Origin: Paracoccaceae bacterium
GTDB lineage: Bacteria; Pseudomonadota; Alphaproteobacteria; Rhodobacterales; Rhodobacteraceae
Direction of reading: 5' to 3'
Assembly: GCA_003567315.1 (NCBI GenBank)
Contig: PWZT01000060.1
Location: 1 to 34,445, forward strand
Length of the DNA: 34,445 nucleotides
Positions within the stretch are counted from its first letter, which is position 1, and each line of letters opens with the position of its first letter. A program made the position numbers and the translations under genes. The notes under the pieces were generated by a model. It had not been told where the DNA came from. It saw only the letters and a program-made list of their open reading frames with translations, and made no database searches. Shown here piece by piece: positions 23,880 to 31,867 of the stretch.

Positions 23880-25078
23880 GCGAAAGTCTTTCTGGGGTCG
23901 AACGCGTCACGAACGCCCTCGAAGATGAAGACGAGAAGCGAGAGCATGATCGCGAATGTGAAAAAGGCAGAGAAGCCCAGCCAGGGCGCTTGCAGATTGT
24001 TGCGCGCCTGCAGCGTCATCTCGCCAAGCGAGGGCGCGGAGGACGGCAGGCCGAAACCCAGGAAATCGAGCGCGGCGAGCGAGCCGATTACGCCCGTTAT
24101 GATGAAGGGCAGGAAGGTCAGCGTCGCGACCATGGCGTTGGGCAGCACATGGCGGAACATGATTTTCGTGCTCGACACGCCCAGCGCCCGCGCCGCGCGA
24201 ACATATTCGAAATTCCGCGCGCGCAAAAATTCGGCGCGCACCACGCCCACAAGCCCGGTCCAGCCGAACAGGGTCATAAGGAACACAAGAAGCCAGAAAT
24301 TCATCATGAACATCGACGACAGGATGATGATGACATAAAGCGAGGGCACGGAGTTCCACAATTCGATCACGCGCTGGAAAAACAGGTCAAGCAGCCCGCC
24401 GAAGAACCCCTGCACTGCCCCGGCAGCAATCCCGATCACCGAAGTCAGCGTGGTGACGATCAACGCGAAGGTGATCGAGAGCCGGAAGCCATAGATGATC
24501 CGCGCCAGCACATCGCGCGCGGTGTCATCCGTGCCCAGCCAGTGACGCTCATCCGGGGGGGACGGGGCCGCGCGACCGATATCGTTGATCGTGTTGTAGC
24601 TATAGGGGATCAGCGGCCAGATCATCCAGCCGGGCACAATCTCTTCGCCATCGACAATGCCAGTTGCAGCTTGCTCCATCGCCTCGCGCGGATCGTCAAG
24701 GCAGAGTTCCGCACCGCCGGTCTTGATCAGGCACTGCACTTCTGGGTCGCGATACACGGCCTCGGTCCTGAAATCACCGCCGAACGCAGTCTCTGCATAG
24801 AAGCGATTGACCGGAAAGTGCAGTTCGCCGCGAAAGCTCACAAGGATGGGCCTGTCATTGGCAATGTATTCGGCAAAGAGCGAGAGCACATAGAGCACGC
24901 CAAGAATGATCAGCGACCAGAACGCCCGGCGGTTGTTGCGGAAATTGCGCCAGCGACGGCGATTGAGCGCCGAGATGGTGATGCCGAACCGCTTTTTCGG
25001 CGGCGGCATTTTTGTCTTGGCATCCGGCTCCGGCAACTGATCGGGAGCAGAGACGAAATTATCGACGCGCTGATCCAT
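23876..25078 (-). CDS. yejE: Peptide ABC importer permease
   Basis: The product has 400 residues with about six transmembrane helices. The N-terminal part (first 60 residues) is cytoplasmic and rich in Lys, Arg and Pro. After the first helix comes a long periplasmic segment of about 130 residues, characteristic of YejE rather than of short DppC/OppC permeases. The BPD_transp_1 coupling loop (E-F-L-R-A-R-N-F-E-Y-V-R-A-A-R-A-L-G) contacts the ATPase. It pairs with YejB to form the membrane channel. Only 3 bases separate it from yejB upstream, and it overlaps yejF by four bases. Confidence 0.9.
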   Translation of the reverse strand: MDQRVDNFVSAPDQLPEPDAKTKMPPPKKRFGITISALNRRRWRNFRNNRRAFWSLIILGVLYVLSLFAEYIANDRPILVSFRGELHFPVNRFYAETAFGGDFRTEAVYRDPEVQCLIKTGGAELCLDDPREAMEQAATGIVDGEEIVPGWMIWPLIPYSYNTINDIGRAAPSPPDERHWLGTDDTARDVLARIIYGFRLSITFALIVTTLTSVIGIAAGAVQGFFGGLLDLFFQRVIELWNSVPSLYVIIILSSMFMMNFWLLVFLMTLFGWTGLVGVVRAEFLRARNFEYVRAARALGVSSTKIMFRHVLPNAMVATLTFLPFIITGVIGSLAALDFLGFGLPSSAPSLGEMTLQARNNLQAPWLGFSAFFTFAIMLSLLVFIFEGVRDAFDPRKTFA

Positions 25079-25081
25079 GGC

Positions 25082-26170
25082 TCAGGTCTCCCGCGTCTCG
25101 AAGTCGATGCGCGGGTCGATCCAGACATACATCAGGTCCGAGATCAGCCCCACGACCAGCCCGATCAACCCGAAGACGAACAACGTGCCGAACATCACCG
25201 GATAATCGCGCGCAACGGTCGCCTCGAATGCCAAACGCCCCAACCCATCGAGCGAGAAGATCGTCTCGATGATCAGCGAGCCGCCGAAGAACACGCCCAC
25301 GAACACGGCCGGAAAGCCCGCAATGACGATCAGCATCGCATTGCGGAACACATGGCCATAAAGCACCTTGTTCTCTGCAAGCCCCTTGGCGCGGGCGGTC
25401 ATGACGTAATGCTTGCGGATTTCATCCAGAAAGCTGTTTTTCGTCAGCAGCGTGAGCGTGGCGAAGGCCGAGATCGTGCTCGCGATCACCGGCAGCGTGA
25501 TGTGCCAGAAATAATCGGCCACCTTGCCCAAGAGGCTGAGTTGCTCCCATGTCTCCTGCGGCGAGGTCAGACCGCGTGCCGGGAAGATCTGGAAGTACGA
25601 GCCGCCCGCAAAGAGCACCAGCAGCAGGATCGCGAACAGGAAACCCGGGATCGCATAGGCCACGATGATCAGCCCCGAGGTGAATGTGTCGAATTTGCTG
25701 CCATCGCGCACCGCCTTGCGGATGCCCAGCGGGATCGAGACCAGATAGGCGATCAGCGTGGACCACAGCCCGAGGCTGATCGAGACCGGCAGCTTCTCGA
25801 TCACCAGATCAACGACCGAGATCGACCGGAAATAGCTCTCGCCGAAATCGAAGCGCAGATAGTTCCACATCATATGGAAGAACCGCTCCACGGGCGGTTT
25901 GTCGAAGCCGAATTCGCGCTCGAGCTGGGCGATGAATTCAGGCGGCAGCCCGCGCGCGCCCTGATAGCGTTCATCCTCGACCGCGCCGACATTCACATCG
26001 GCAGCGCCGCCGTCAAAGCCGCCAAAGACATTGCCCTGCCCTTCCATCTGGGCAATGACCTGCTCGATCGGGCCGCCGGGCACGAATTGTACGAGGAAGA
26101 AATTGACCAGCATCACCCCGAAAAGCGTCGGGATGATGAGGGCAAGGCGTCGCGCGATATAAGCGCCCAT
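25082..26170 (-). CDS. yejB: Peptide ABC importer permease
   Basis: The product has 362 residues and is a DppB/OppB-type permease with about six transmembrane helices. The first helix contains [14 protein letters not shown] and is followed by a periplasmic stretch of over 80 residues ([21 protein letters not shown]). The coupling loop reads [14 protein letters not shown]. Length and the long first periplasmic loop fit YejB. It begins 3 bases after the stop of the binding-protein gene, so the operon is tightly packed. Confidence 0.9.
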   Translation of the reverse strand: MGAYIARRLALIIPTLFGVMLVNFFLVQFVPGGPIEQVIAQMEGQGNVFGGFDGGAADVNVGAVEDERYQGARGLPPEFIAQLEREFGFDKPPVERFFHMMWNYLRFDFGESYFRSISVVDLVIEKLPVSISLGLWSTLIAYLVSIPLGIRKAVRDGSKFDTFTSGLIIVAYAIPGFLFAILLLVLFAGGSYFQIFPARGLTSPQETWEQLSLLGKVADYFWHITLPVIASTISAFATLTLLTKNSFLDEIRKHYVMTARAKGLAENKVLYGHVFRNAMLIVIAGFPAVFVGVFFGGSLIIETIFSLDGLGRLAFEATVARDYPVMFGTLFVFGLIGLVVGLISDLMYVWIDPRIDFETRET

Positions 26171-26173
26171 GAA

Positions 26174-28105
26174 TTACCTCAGTGCACCGGCCTCGCGCAA
26201 TTCGTCAAAGCGCTCGGCGTTGAACCACCAGAAATCAAGCTCCCCGGTCGAAAAGGGCGGGATTTCCTCGGGGCGCTCGAAAACGTCCCAATGCGCGACC
26301 CAGACAACATCATTATACCACGCCGGGATCATGAAATGCTCATACCGCAGAACACGGTCGAGCGCCATAAGTGCCGCGTCGCGCGTCTCGGGATCGGGTG
26401 CATCGAGCGAGAGGTCGATCACGGCATCAACCAGCGGGCTGCGCAGCCCGGCAGGGTTGAACACATCATCCGCCGCTTCCGAGCCGAAGCGCTGATGCAG
26501 GCCGGTGCCGGTATCCATGAAGGCCGTGTATTGATCGAAGATCATGTCGTAATCGCGGTTGCGGCGCCGATCCGTATGCTGCGCCGGGTCGATACGCTGG
26601 AAGCGTGCATCAATACCGAGGTTCCGAAGGTTCTGGGTGAAGGTCTCGATGATCGAATCCATCGTGGCGGAGCCGGCGGAGGAAACCGGGATCTCGATGG
26701 TCATGCGCTCGCCCGCCGCATTGCGCAGAAGGCCCGCGTCATCGACCTCCCATCCGGCCTCTTCCAAAAGCCCGCGCGCCTGACGCAGATTGCGCCGGTC
26801 GGTGAGGCGTTCGGGGTTCGATGCATGCGGCACGCGCGCGGGCTCGGTCAGTACCGCCTCGGGCACGAGATCACCGAGCGATTCCAGCAATTCCAACTCC
26901 AGCCCCTCGGGTGGACCCTCGGGCTGGAACCGTGTGCCTTGCGTGAAGGAGACGCGCTGGTTGAAGAGCCCGTATTGCAGCGTGTCATTCGTCCACTCGA
27001 AATTCCACGCCAGCGAAATCGCGTCGCGCACGCGCCTGTCCTGCAGAAAGTCACGCTCGAGATTGAAGATGAAGCCCGTGGGCGTGGGCGCAAAACCCGT
27101 GGGCAATTCATCGCGGACCACATGGCCGCGATTGATGGCGGGGAAATCATAGCCCGTGGCCCATTGGCGCGAATTGTTCTCGGCGCGGAATGTGTATTCA
27201 CCGGTCTTGAAGGCCTCGAAGGCCGCAGCGCCATCGGCGAAGTATTCGACCCGGATTTCATCGAAATTATGCCGCCCGCGATTGATCGGCAGGTCATTGC
27301 CCCAGTAATCCGGGTCGCGGCGGTAGGTGATGCGGCGGTTCACCTCGAACCCATCGAGCACATAGGGGCCAGAGCCGGGCGAGATTTCCATGCGCGATTC
27401 GTCCAGCCGCGCGCCGGTTTCCTCATACCACGCCTGCGAAAACACTGGTGTCGAGCCCACCTGATCGATCAGCGACCGGCGCGAAATGCCATCGGCGAAG
27501 GTGAATTTTACCGTATGGTCATCCAGCGCCTCGGCGTCGATCACGCGCGCGCTGACGGCCTGGGCATAAGAGGGCAAGCCCTGCTCCAGAAACAGATTAT
27601 GCGAAAACACGACATCATGCGCCGTCAGCGGGGTGCCATCGGAGAAGCGCGCTTCGGGGCGCATGTGGAAGATTACCCATTCCTTGGTTTCCGGGTATTC
27701 CAGCGAATGCGCGAGAAGCCCGTAGCTTTCGCCGTAAGCATCAGCAGGAACGATGCCGCTGCCGAACGGCTCTGAGGTCTCGAGCAGGCTTTCATAGATC
27801 GAGGCGGAGAAATTCCCTGCCCGCCCGCGCCGCGTGAAGGGGTTCATCGAATCGAACGTGCCTTGCGCCGAGATCGAGATCCTGCCCCCTTTGGGCGCAT
27901 CGGGGTTTACATAGCGCAGATGCTCGAAATCGGGCTCGTAGCTCAAATCACCGTAGAAGGAATAGCCATGCGCCTCGATCATGCGCGGCGCGTCACCCGC
28001 CTTGACGGGGATTGCCAGTGCCATGCACAGCCCAGCCATCACAGCGGGACGCTGCCAGTTCGATTTCCGACCGCGCGGCAAACGGGTGAAGGCTGCTGTG
28101 TCCAC
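26174..28105 (-). CDS. yejA: Peptide ABC importer, periplasmic binding protein
   Basis: The protein has 643 residues and belongs to the extracellular solute-binding family 5 (SBP_bac_5). A secretion signal is visible: basic R-L-P-R-G-R-K-S-N-W, a hydrophobic core and a likely cleavage site at I-P-V-K-A-G. Conserved family parts include Y-V-N-P-D-A-P-K-G-G, F-D-S-M-N-P-F, L-R-P/M-R-P-E-A-R-F-S-D-G-T-P-L-T-A-H-D-V and a C-terminal W-Y-N-D-V-V-W-V-A-H-W-D typical of YejA-like proteins. I prefer the GTG at 28105 because AGGAGG lies 9 bases before it; a TTG at 28111 is only 3 bases away. This is the first gene of the four-gene importer operon. Confidence 0.9.
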   Translation of the reverse strand: MDTAAFTRLPRGRKSNWQRPAVMAGLCMALAIPVKAGDAPRMIEAHGYSFYGDLSYEPDFEHLRYVNPDAPKGGRISISAQGTFDSMNPFTRRGRAGNFSASIYESLLETSEPFGSGIVPADAYGESYGLLAHSLEYPETKEWVIFHMRPEARFSDGTPLTAHDVVFSHNLFLEQGLPSYAQAVSARVIDAEALDDHTVKFTFADGISRRSLIDQVGSTPVFSQAWYEETGARLDESRMEISPGSGPYVLDGFEVNRRITYRRDPDYWGNDLPINRGRHNFDEIRVEYFADGAAAFEAFKTGEYTFRAENNSRQWATGYDFPAINRGHVVRDELPTGFAPTPTGFIFNLERDFLQDRRVRDAISLAWNFEWTNDTLQYGLFNQRVSFTQGTRFQPEGPPEGLELELLESLGDLVPEAVLTEPARVPHASNPERLTDRRNLRQARGLLEEAGWEVDDAGLLRNAAGERMTIEIPVSSAGSATMDSIIETFTQNLRNLGIDARFQRIDPAQHTDRRRNRDYDMIFDQYTAFMDTGTGLHQRFGSEAADDVFNPAGLRSPLVDAVIDLSLDAPDPETRDAALMALDRVLRYEHFMIPAWYNDVVWVAHWDVFERPEEIPPFSTGELDFWWFNAERFDELREAGALR

Positions 28106-28235
28106 GGGCAAATTCCTCCTGTTGACGCCTTATTTTCGGCTTGATCCAAGTTTGTTTTACGTCTTTCTGCGGCGCTGTCGCCCCACGTGCAAGCGTTTCG
28201 CACTCCAGACAACGTAATTTGATTGCGGTTGAGGA

Positions 28236-28271
28236 AAAGCAAACAGACCGCTCGCACAGCGAACGGCCTGT
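28236..28271 (-). terminator. Terminator after the cytochrome c_y-type gene
   Basis: On the minus strand a 13-bp stem with two G-T wobbles (28271-28259 with 28255-28243) closes a 3-base loop and is followed by TTGCTTTTCC. It begins 24 bases after the cytochrome gene stop. The remaining bases to 28106 form the yejA upstream region; I see no confident promoter there. Confidence 0.75.
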
Positions 28272-28294
28272 CAATGTCTCAAATCTTGGGCGCC

Positions 28295-28804
28295 TTATTG
28301 GCTTTCGGCTTCCATATAGGCAATCAGGTTTGCACGATCCTGAACATCGGACATGCCGCGATAGCTCATCGAGGTGCCGGGCGTCAGCTCATTCGGGTTC
28401 CGCAAAAACTCGGACAGAATTTCCGGCGTCCAGACATCGCCCGCCTGAGAAAGCGCGCCAGAATAGTTGAACGCATCGACCGAAGCGATTTCACGGTTCA
28501 CGATGCCGTAGAGATGCGGGCCGACCGAGTTGCTACCATCCTCCAGCGCGTGGCAGGCGCGGCACTGCGACCAGAGCCGCGAGCCAGCCGAAGCATCAGC
28601 AACCTCAAAGGCTTCCTCGAAGGTCAGTTCCACTGCGGGCTCTTCATCGGCATCATCCTCGCCCGTGTCGATGCTGAACGCCTGCTCCAGGCCAGCGCTG
28701 CCGGGGACATAGATCGCCGACGCGGCCCAATTGCCCAGAAGAAAAACCAGCAGCGCGCCGCAAAACGCAGCCACTGCCTTGGTGATGACCATTGTGTCAA
28801 ACAT
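28295..28804 (-). CDS. cycY: Membrane-anchored cytochrome c (c_y/CycM type)
   Basis: The protein has 169 residues from the ATG at 28804 (M-F-D-T-M). An uncleaved N-terminal anchor helix (about 8-32) is followed by an acidic flexible linker (about 45-66, many Asp and Glu) and a class I cytochrome c domain with C81-R-A-C84-H85, G-P-H-L-Y-G and M146 as the probable axial ligand. Rhodobacter cytochrome c_y is tethered this way and carries electrons from the bc1 complex to the cbb3 oxidase or photosynthetic reaction centre. The ATG at 28837 would fall upstream of the predicted transcription start, so I reject it. CycM is the usual name outside Rhodobacter. Confidence 0.88.
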   Translation of the reverse strand: MFDTMVITKAVAAFCGALLVFLLGNWAASAIYVPGSAGLEQAFSIDTGEDDADEEPAVELTFEEAFEVADASAGSRLWSQCRACHALEDGSNSVGPHLYGIVNREIASVDAFNYSGALSQAGDVWTPEILSEFLRNPNELTPGTSMSYRGMSDVQDRANLIAYMEAESQ

Positions 28805-28836
28805 AGCGCAATCCCGTAGCCCAGCGAGTTTGGGCA

Positions 28837-28866
28837 TATCTATCCGCTTCCCCTTGTGGTTTTCAA
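28837..28866 (-). promoter_or_regulatory. Candidate promoter of the cytochrome c_y-type gene
   Basis: On the minus strand TTGAAA (28866-28861) is followed after 18 bases by TAGATA (28842-28837). Transcription would begin near 28830 and give a 25-base leader before the ATG at 28804. No FNR box is seen, so expression is probably not under direct FnrL control. Confidence 0.5.
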
Positions 28867-28926
28867 GCGGTAGTTAGCGCGGCGTAGTGTCCAATCGGGC
28901 AAAAGACAGGCTTTGTGAGCGGAAAC

Positions 28927-29760
28927 ATGACTTTGAAGATCGCATTCCAGGGAGAGCCCGGCGCTTATTCGCATGAGGCCTGCCGCCTGAAACATCCCGA
29001 TATGGAGGCCGTGCCCTGTCGCACCTTCGAGGATGTGATCGAGATGGTACGCAGCCACGACGCCGAGCTGGCGATGCTGCCGATCGAGAACTCCACTTTC
29101 GGGCGCGTGGCGGATATTCATCATTTGCTGCCCGATAGCGGGCTGCATATCCTCGATGAGGCTTTCGTGCGGGTCCATATCAACCTGCTCGCGCTGCCCG
29201 GTGTGAAGCTCTCGGAAATCACCCATGCGAAAAGCCACACCATGCTGCTCGGCCAGTGCCGGGCTTTCCTCAAGGCGCATGGCATCCACCGGGTGAAGGC
29301 CGCTGACACAGCAGGCTCTGCCCGCGAAGTGGCGGAAGCGGGGGTGCCGACAATGGCCGCGCTCGCCTCGGAGCTTGCGGGCGAGATTTACGGGCTCGAT
29401 GTGCTGGCCCGCCATATCGAGGATCATGGCACCAACACCACGCGGTTTCTGGTCATGGGCCGCGAGGCCAATGAAGCGCAGCGCGGCGAGCACGGCATGA
29501 TGACAAGCTTCCTGTTTCGCGTGCGCAACATCCCTGCGGCGCTCTACAAGGCGATGGGGGGCTTTGCCACCAATGGCGTGAACATGGTCAAGCTCGAGAG
29601 CTACATGGTCGATGGCTCCTTCACCGCGACGCAGTTCTTCGCGGAAATCGAGGGCCACCCGGAGGATGAGGGTGTCGCGCGCGCGCTCGAAGAACTGCGC
29701 TACTTCACCTCATATCTGCGCATTCTGGGCACATATCCGGCCGATCCCGCGCGGCGCTGA
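28927..29760 (+). CDS. pheA: Prephenate dehydratase
   Basis: The enzyme converts prephenate to phenylpyruvate in phenylalanine synthesis. The protein has 277 residues with no chorismate mutase domain, so it is the monofunctional type. The catalytic domain (about 4-177) has F-Q-G-E-P-G-A-Y-S-H-E-A, P-I-E-N-S-T-F-G-R and T172-R-F174, the last including the catalytic Thr. The regulatory ACT domain (about 191-270) has the E224-S225 position of the classical E-S-R-P phenylalanine-binding motif, but the sequence here reads K-L-E-S-Y-M. The in-frame GTG at 28915 is less likely than the ATG at 28927, which has GAGCGGA upstream. It is divergent from the cytochrome gene, and its stop directly abuts the next gene. 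Confidence 0.93.
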   Translation: MTLKIAFQGEPGAYSHEACRLKHPDMEAVPCRTFEDVIEMVRSHDAELAMLPIENSTFGRVADIHHLLPDSGLHILDEAFVRVHINLLALPGVKLSEITHAKSHTMLLGQCRAFLKAHGIHRVKAADTAGSAREVAEAGVPTMAALASELAGEIYGLDVLARHIEDHGTNTTRFLVMGREANEAQRGEHGMMTSFLFRVRNIPAALYKAMGGFATNGVNMVKLESYMVDGSFTATQFFAEIEGHPEDEGVARALEELRYFTSYLRILGTYPADPARR

Positions 29761-30354
29761 TCAGCCCATCATCGACAGCACGTTCACCAGCGCCGGGCGC
29801 GCGGTCATGTGCTCCAGATACTCCGAAAGGCGTGCTTCTTGAATCGGGAATTTCGCGACCCGCGCCCAGATCCCGCAATGGGTCAGGATGATATCGGGCA
29901 CGGTCATCTGCGCGCCCATCAGATACGGCCCCTCGCCCATCCGATGCACCAGTGTCTTCTGACTGTTGGTGAACTCCCAGATCAGCGATTTCTTGATCGC
30001 GCTCTGGCGCAACTCCTCGGGCAGCACGAAACTGTGCCGCGCCGCCATCCAGAGGGCCGCGTCGAACTCATCGAGCAGGAATTGCGTCAGACTGTCCTGC
30101 CGCGCGCGGTCGATCGTCCCCGCGGGGAAGGTATGGGCCCCGTGCTTGTCGGCGAGATACTGGATGATGGCGGTCGAATCAGTGATCGGGGTGCCATCCT
30201 CGATCAGAACCGGCACCTTGCCTGCGGGGTTGAAGCTCACCACCCCTTCCGAGCGGGGCGCGGCGGGCACATGCTCATAGGGTTGACCCAGTTCCTCCAG
30301 CATCCAGAGCACGCGGGTCGCGCGGCTATTGGCTTTGCCGATCACTGTATACAT
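29761..30354 (-). CDS. Glutathione S-transferase-like protein
   Basis: The protein has 197 residues. The N-terminal thioredoxin-like domain (about 1-74) begins M-Y-T-V-I-G-K-A-N-S-R-A-T-R, where S10 is a candidate catalytic residue. The glutathione-binding loop N-P-A-G-K-V-P-V-L and D-S-T-A-I-I-Q-Y-L follow. The C-terminal all-helical domain is recognisable by P-Y-L-M-G-A-Q-M-T-V-P-D-I-I-L-T-H. Substrate is unknown. It lies 14 bases downstream of holA on the same strand and may be the last gene of leuS-lptE-holA-gst. Its stop codon abuts the pheA stop with no gap. Confidence 0.85.
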   Translation of the reverse strand: MYTVIGKANSRATRVLWMLEELGQPYEHVPAAPRSEGVVSFNPAGKVPVLIEDGTPITDSTAIIQYLADKHGAHTFPAGTIDRARQDSLTQFLLDEFDAALWMAARHSFVLPEELRQSAIKKSLIWEFTNSQKTLVHRMGEGPYLMGAQMTVPDIILTHCGIWARVAKFPIQEARLSEYLEHMTARPALVNVLSMMG

Positions 30355-30368
30355 TGCACTGCCTCTCC

Positions 30369-31391
30369 TCAGCGCCGCACCAGCATGGCAAGCCGGATCA
30401 GCGCGCGTTCCATCACCGCCATGCTGGGCGCGTTCGACGCCGAGCGCAAGGTCAGATCGGCCTCGACCAGATCGCCAAGCGCGCGCTCCAGCCGCATCAG
30501 CCCCCAGCGCTGCGCCTGCGCAAGAAGCTTGTCGCGGCGCGGCCCGAAAATCGGCGGGCGGGCTTTCTGGATGCCCGCCGACGGGCCGCCCGGATCACAG
30601 CTTATCGCATGCAGGCTGCGGAAATGGCGCATCGCCATGATCGCGAGCGTGACCGCCGCCACCCCCTGCGCCTGCAGCCGCGCAAGCAGCGGGCCGATCT
30701 GGTCGGCCTGCCCATTGGCCACCGCATCGAGCAGATCATCGACTGCCGCTTCATTGCTGACAGGGGCCACCGCCGCGACATCCTCGGGCGAAAGCGGCGT
30801 CGCATCGCCATGCTTGTAGAGCGCGAGCTTCTCAAGCGTCTGGCGGAAATCGCCGGGATCGAGCAGACGCGACAGCGCAGTCAGGTCGCGCATCGCCTCG
30901 CCGCCGATCTTCTCGAGCCCGGCCTTGGCAAGTGCCGCCTCAATCTCCTCGCGGCTGGGCGGATCATCATAAAGCGCCACCGCCCCTGCGGTTTTCGCGC
31001 CCTCGAAGAGCTTGCGCAGCTTCGCGCTGGCCTTGAGCGCACCAGCGGTCACCACAAGCTGCGCATCGCCCTTGCGCCAATCCGTCACAGCGGCGCCAAG
31101 CGCATCGCTTGCAGTGTCATTGGCATCCTCGACCAGCACCACACGCGGGCCGGGAAAGAAGCCCTGCGCCTTGATGGCATCCAGCACCAGCGCAGGGTTG
31201 CGGCGCAACTCGGCGGCCGGCATACGCTCGAGCCGCATCTCGGCCTCCCCCTGCGGGCCGATGATCGCGGCGACAAGCTCCTGGCGTTTTAACGCCACAC
31301 GCATCAGATCCTGTCCATAGATCAAGAGCCCGCCAAGCGCCGGGTCGGGCTTGGCGATCAGCCGGGCGAGATCGCGGGCATTGAGCTTCAT
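30369..31391 (-). CDS. holA: DNA polymerase III delta subunit
   Basis: HolA is part of the clamp-loader complex, which opens the sliding clamp for DNA replication. The protein has 340 residues, the usual length. Recognisable features are the N-terminal L-L-I-Y-G-Q-D segment (in place of a functional Walker A, as expected for delta), L-V-V-T-A-G-A-L-K-A-S-A-K-L-R-K, and the helical C-terminus with A-M-R-H-F-R-S-L-H. It overlaps lptE by four bases. The lptE-holA order behind leuS is common in proteobacteria and supports the call. Confidence 0.9.
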   Translation of the reverse strand: MKLNARDLARLIAKPDPALGGLLIYGQDLMRVALKRQELVAAIIGPQGEAEMRLERMPAAELRRNPALVLDAIKAQGFFPGPRVVLVEDANDTASDALGAAVTDWRKGDAQLVVTAGALKASAKLRKLFEGAKTAGAVALYDDPPSREEIEAALAKAGLEKIGGEAMRDLTALSRLLDPGDFRQTLEKLALYKHGDATPLSPEDVAAVAPVSNEAAVDDLLDAVANGQADQIGPLLARLQAQGVAAVTLAIMAMRHFRSLHAISCDPGGPSAGIQKARPPIFGPRRDKLLAQAQRWGLMRLERALGDLVEADLTLRSASNAPSMAVMERALIRLAMLVRR

Positions 31392-31867
31392 TCCGTCAGC
31401 GCAGCGATTAGCCGGGCGGCCACCTGATCGGCCAGAAGCCGCATCAGCCGCTGATCGGCGTCTTCCTCAGCGCGGCGCGTGGCAAGCTGGGTGTCGGTGG
31501 TCGAGTAATTGGTGAAATTGCGCAGGCTGCCTTCGGTCACGGTCTCGCCCGTCGCTTCGTCGGTCAGGCTGTAGCGAATCGTGCCGAAGCGCGTGATCCG
31601 CGTCTCGCCCAGCCCTGCGACGCGAGCAGCGCCGCGTTCGGAGAGGTCGATGTCGTAGTCGAGCGTGAAGCGCGGCGCGCTCGGGCGGCCAAGGCGTTCC
31701 TCGAAGGCCGCGACGAAATCGAACTCGGGCGAGCTGGATGGATCGCGCGCCCGCACGTGACCGCGCAGGGCTTGCCCCGGCCCGCCGGGCGCATAGGCAG
31801 GCGTGAACCCGCAGGCTGGCAGGGCGAGAAGGCCCAGAAGCAAGACTCTGCGGTCAGATGACAACAT
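31388..31867 (-). CDS. lptE: LPS-assembly lipoprotein LptE
   Basis: LptE plugs the LptD barrel and helps place lipopolysaccharide in the outer membrane. The protein has 159 residues with a lipoprotein signal: [14 protein letters not shown]19-G, where C19 is the lipidated cysteine. The mature part has the short alpha/beta layout of the family ([10 protein letters not shown], then a terminal helix A-D-Q-V-A-A-R-L). It overlaps leuS by 14 bases and holA by four, so it is translated from the leuS operon. Confidence 0.9.
   Translation of the reverse strand: MLSSDRRVLLLGLLALPACGFTPAYAPGGPGQALRGHVRARDPSSSPEFDFVAAFEERLGRPSAPRFTLDYDIDLSERGAARVAGLGETRITRFGTIRYSLTDEATGETVTEGSLRNFTNYSTTDTQLATRRAEEDADQRLMRLLADQVAARLIAALTE

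Noticed and set aside
23990..27775. A 1261-codon open frame on the plus strand opposite yejE, yejB and yejA
   Set aside because: It is antisense to three well-supported transporter genes. The translation is rich in His, Arg, Asp and Gln without any recognisable domain, as expected for the complement of GC-rich codons.
28139..28150. CTTGATCCAAG upstream of yejA as an FNR box
   Set aside because: The half-sites are only 4 bases and the spacing is 3, so it does not fit TTGAT-N4-ATCAA.
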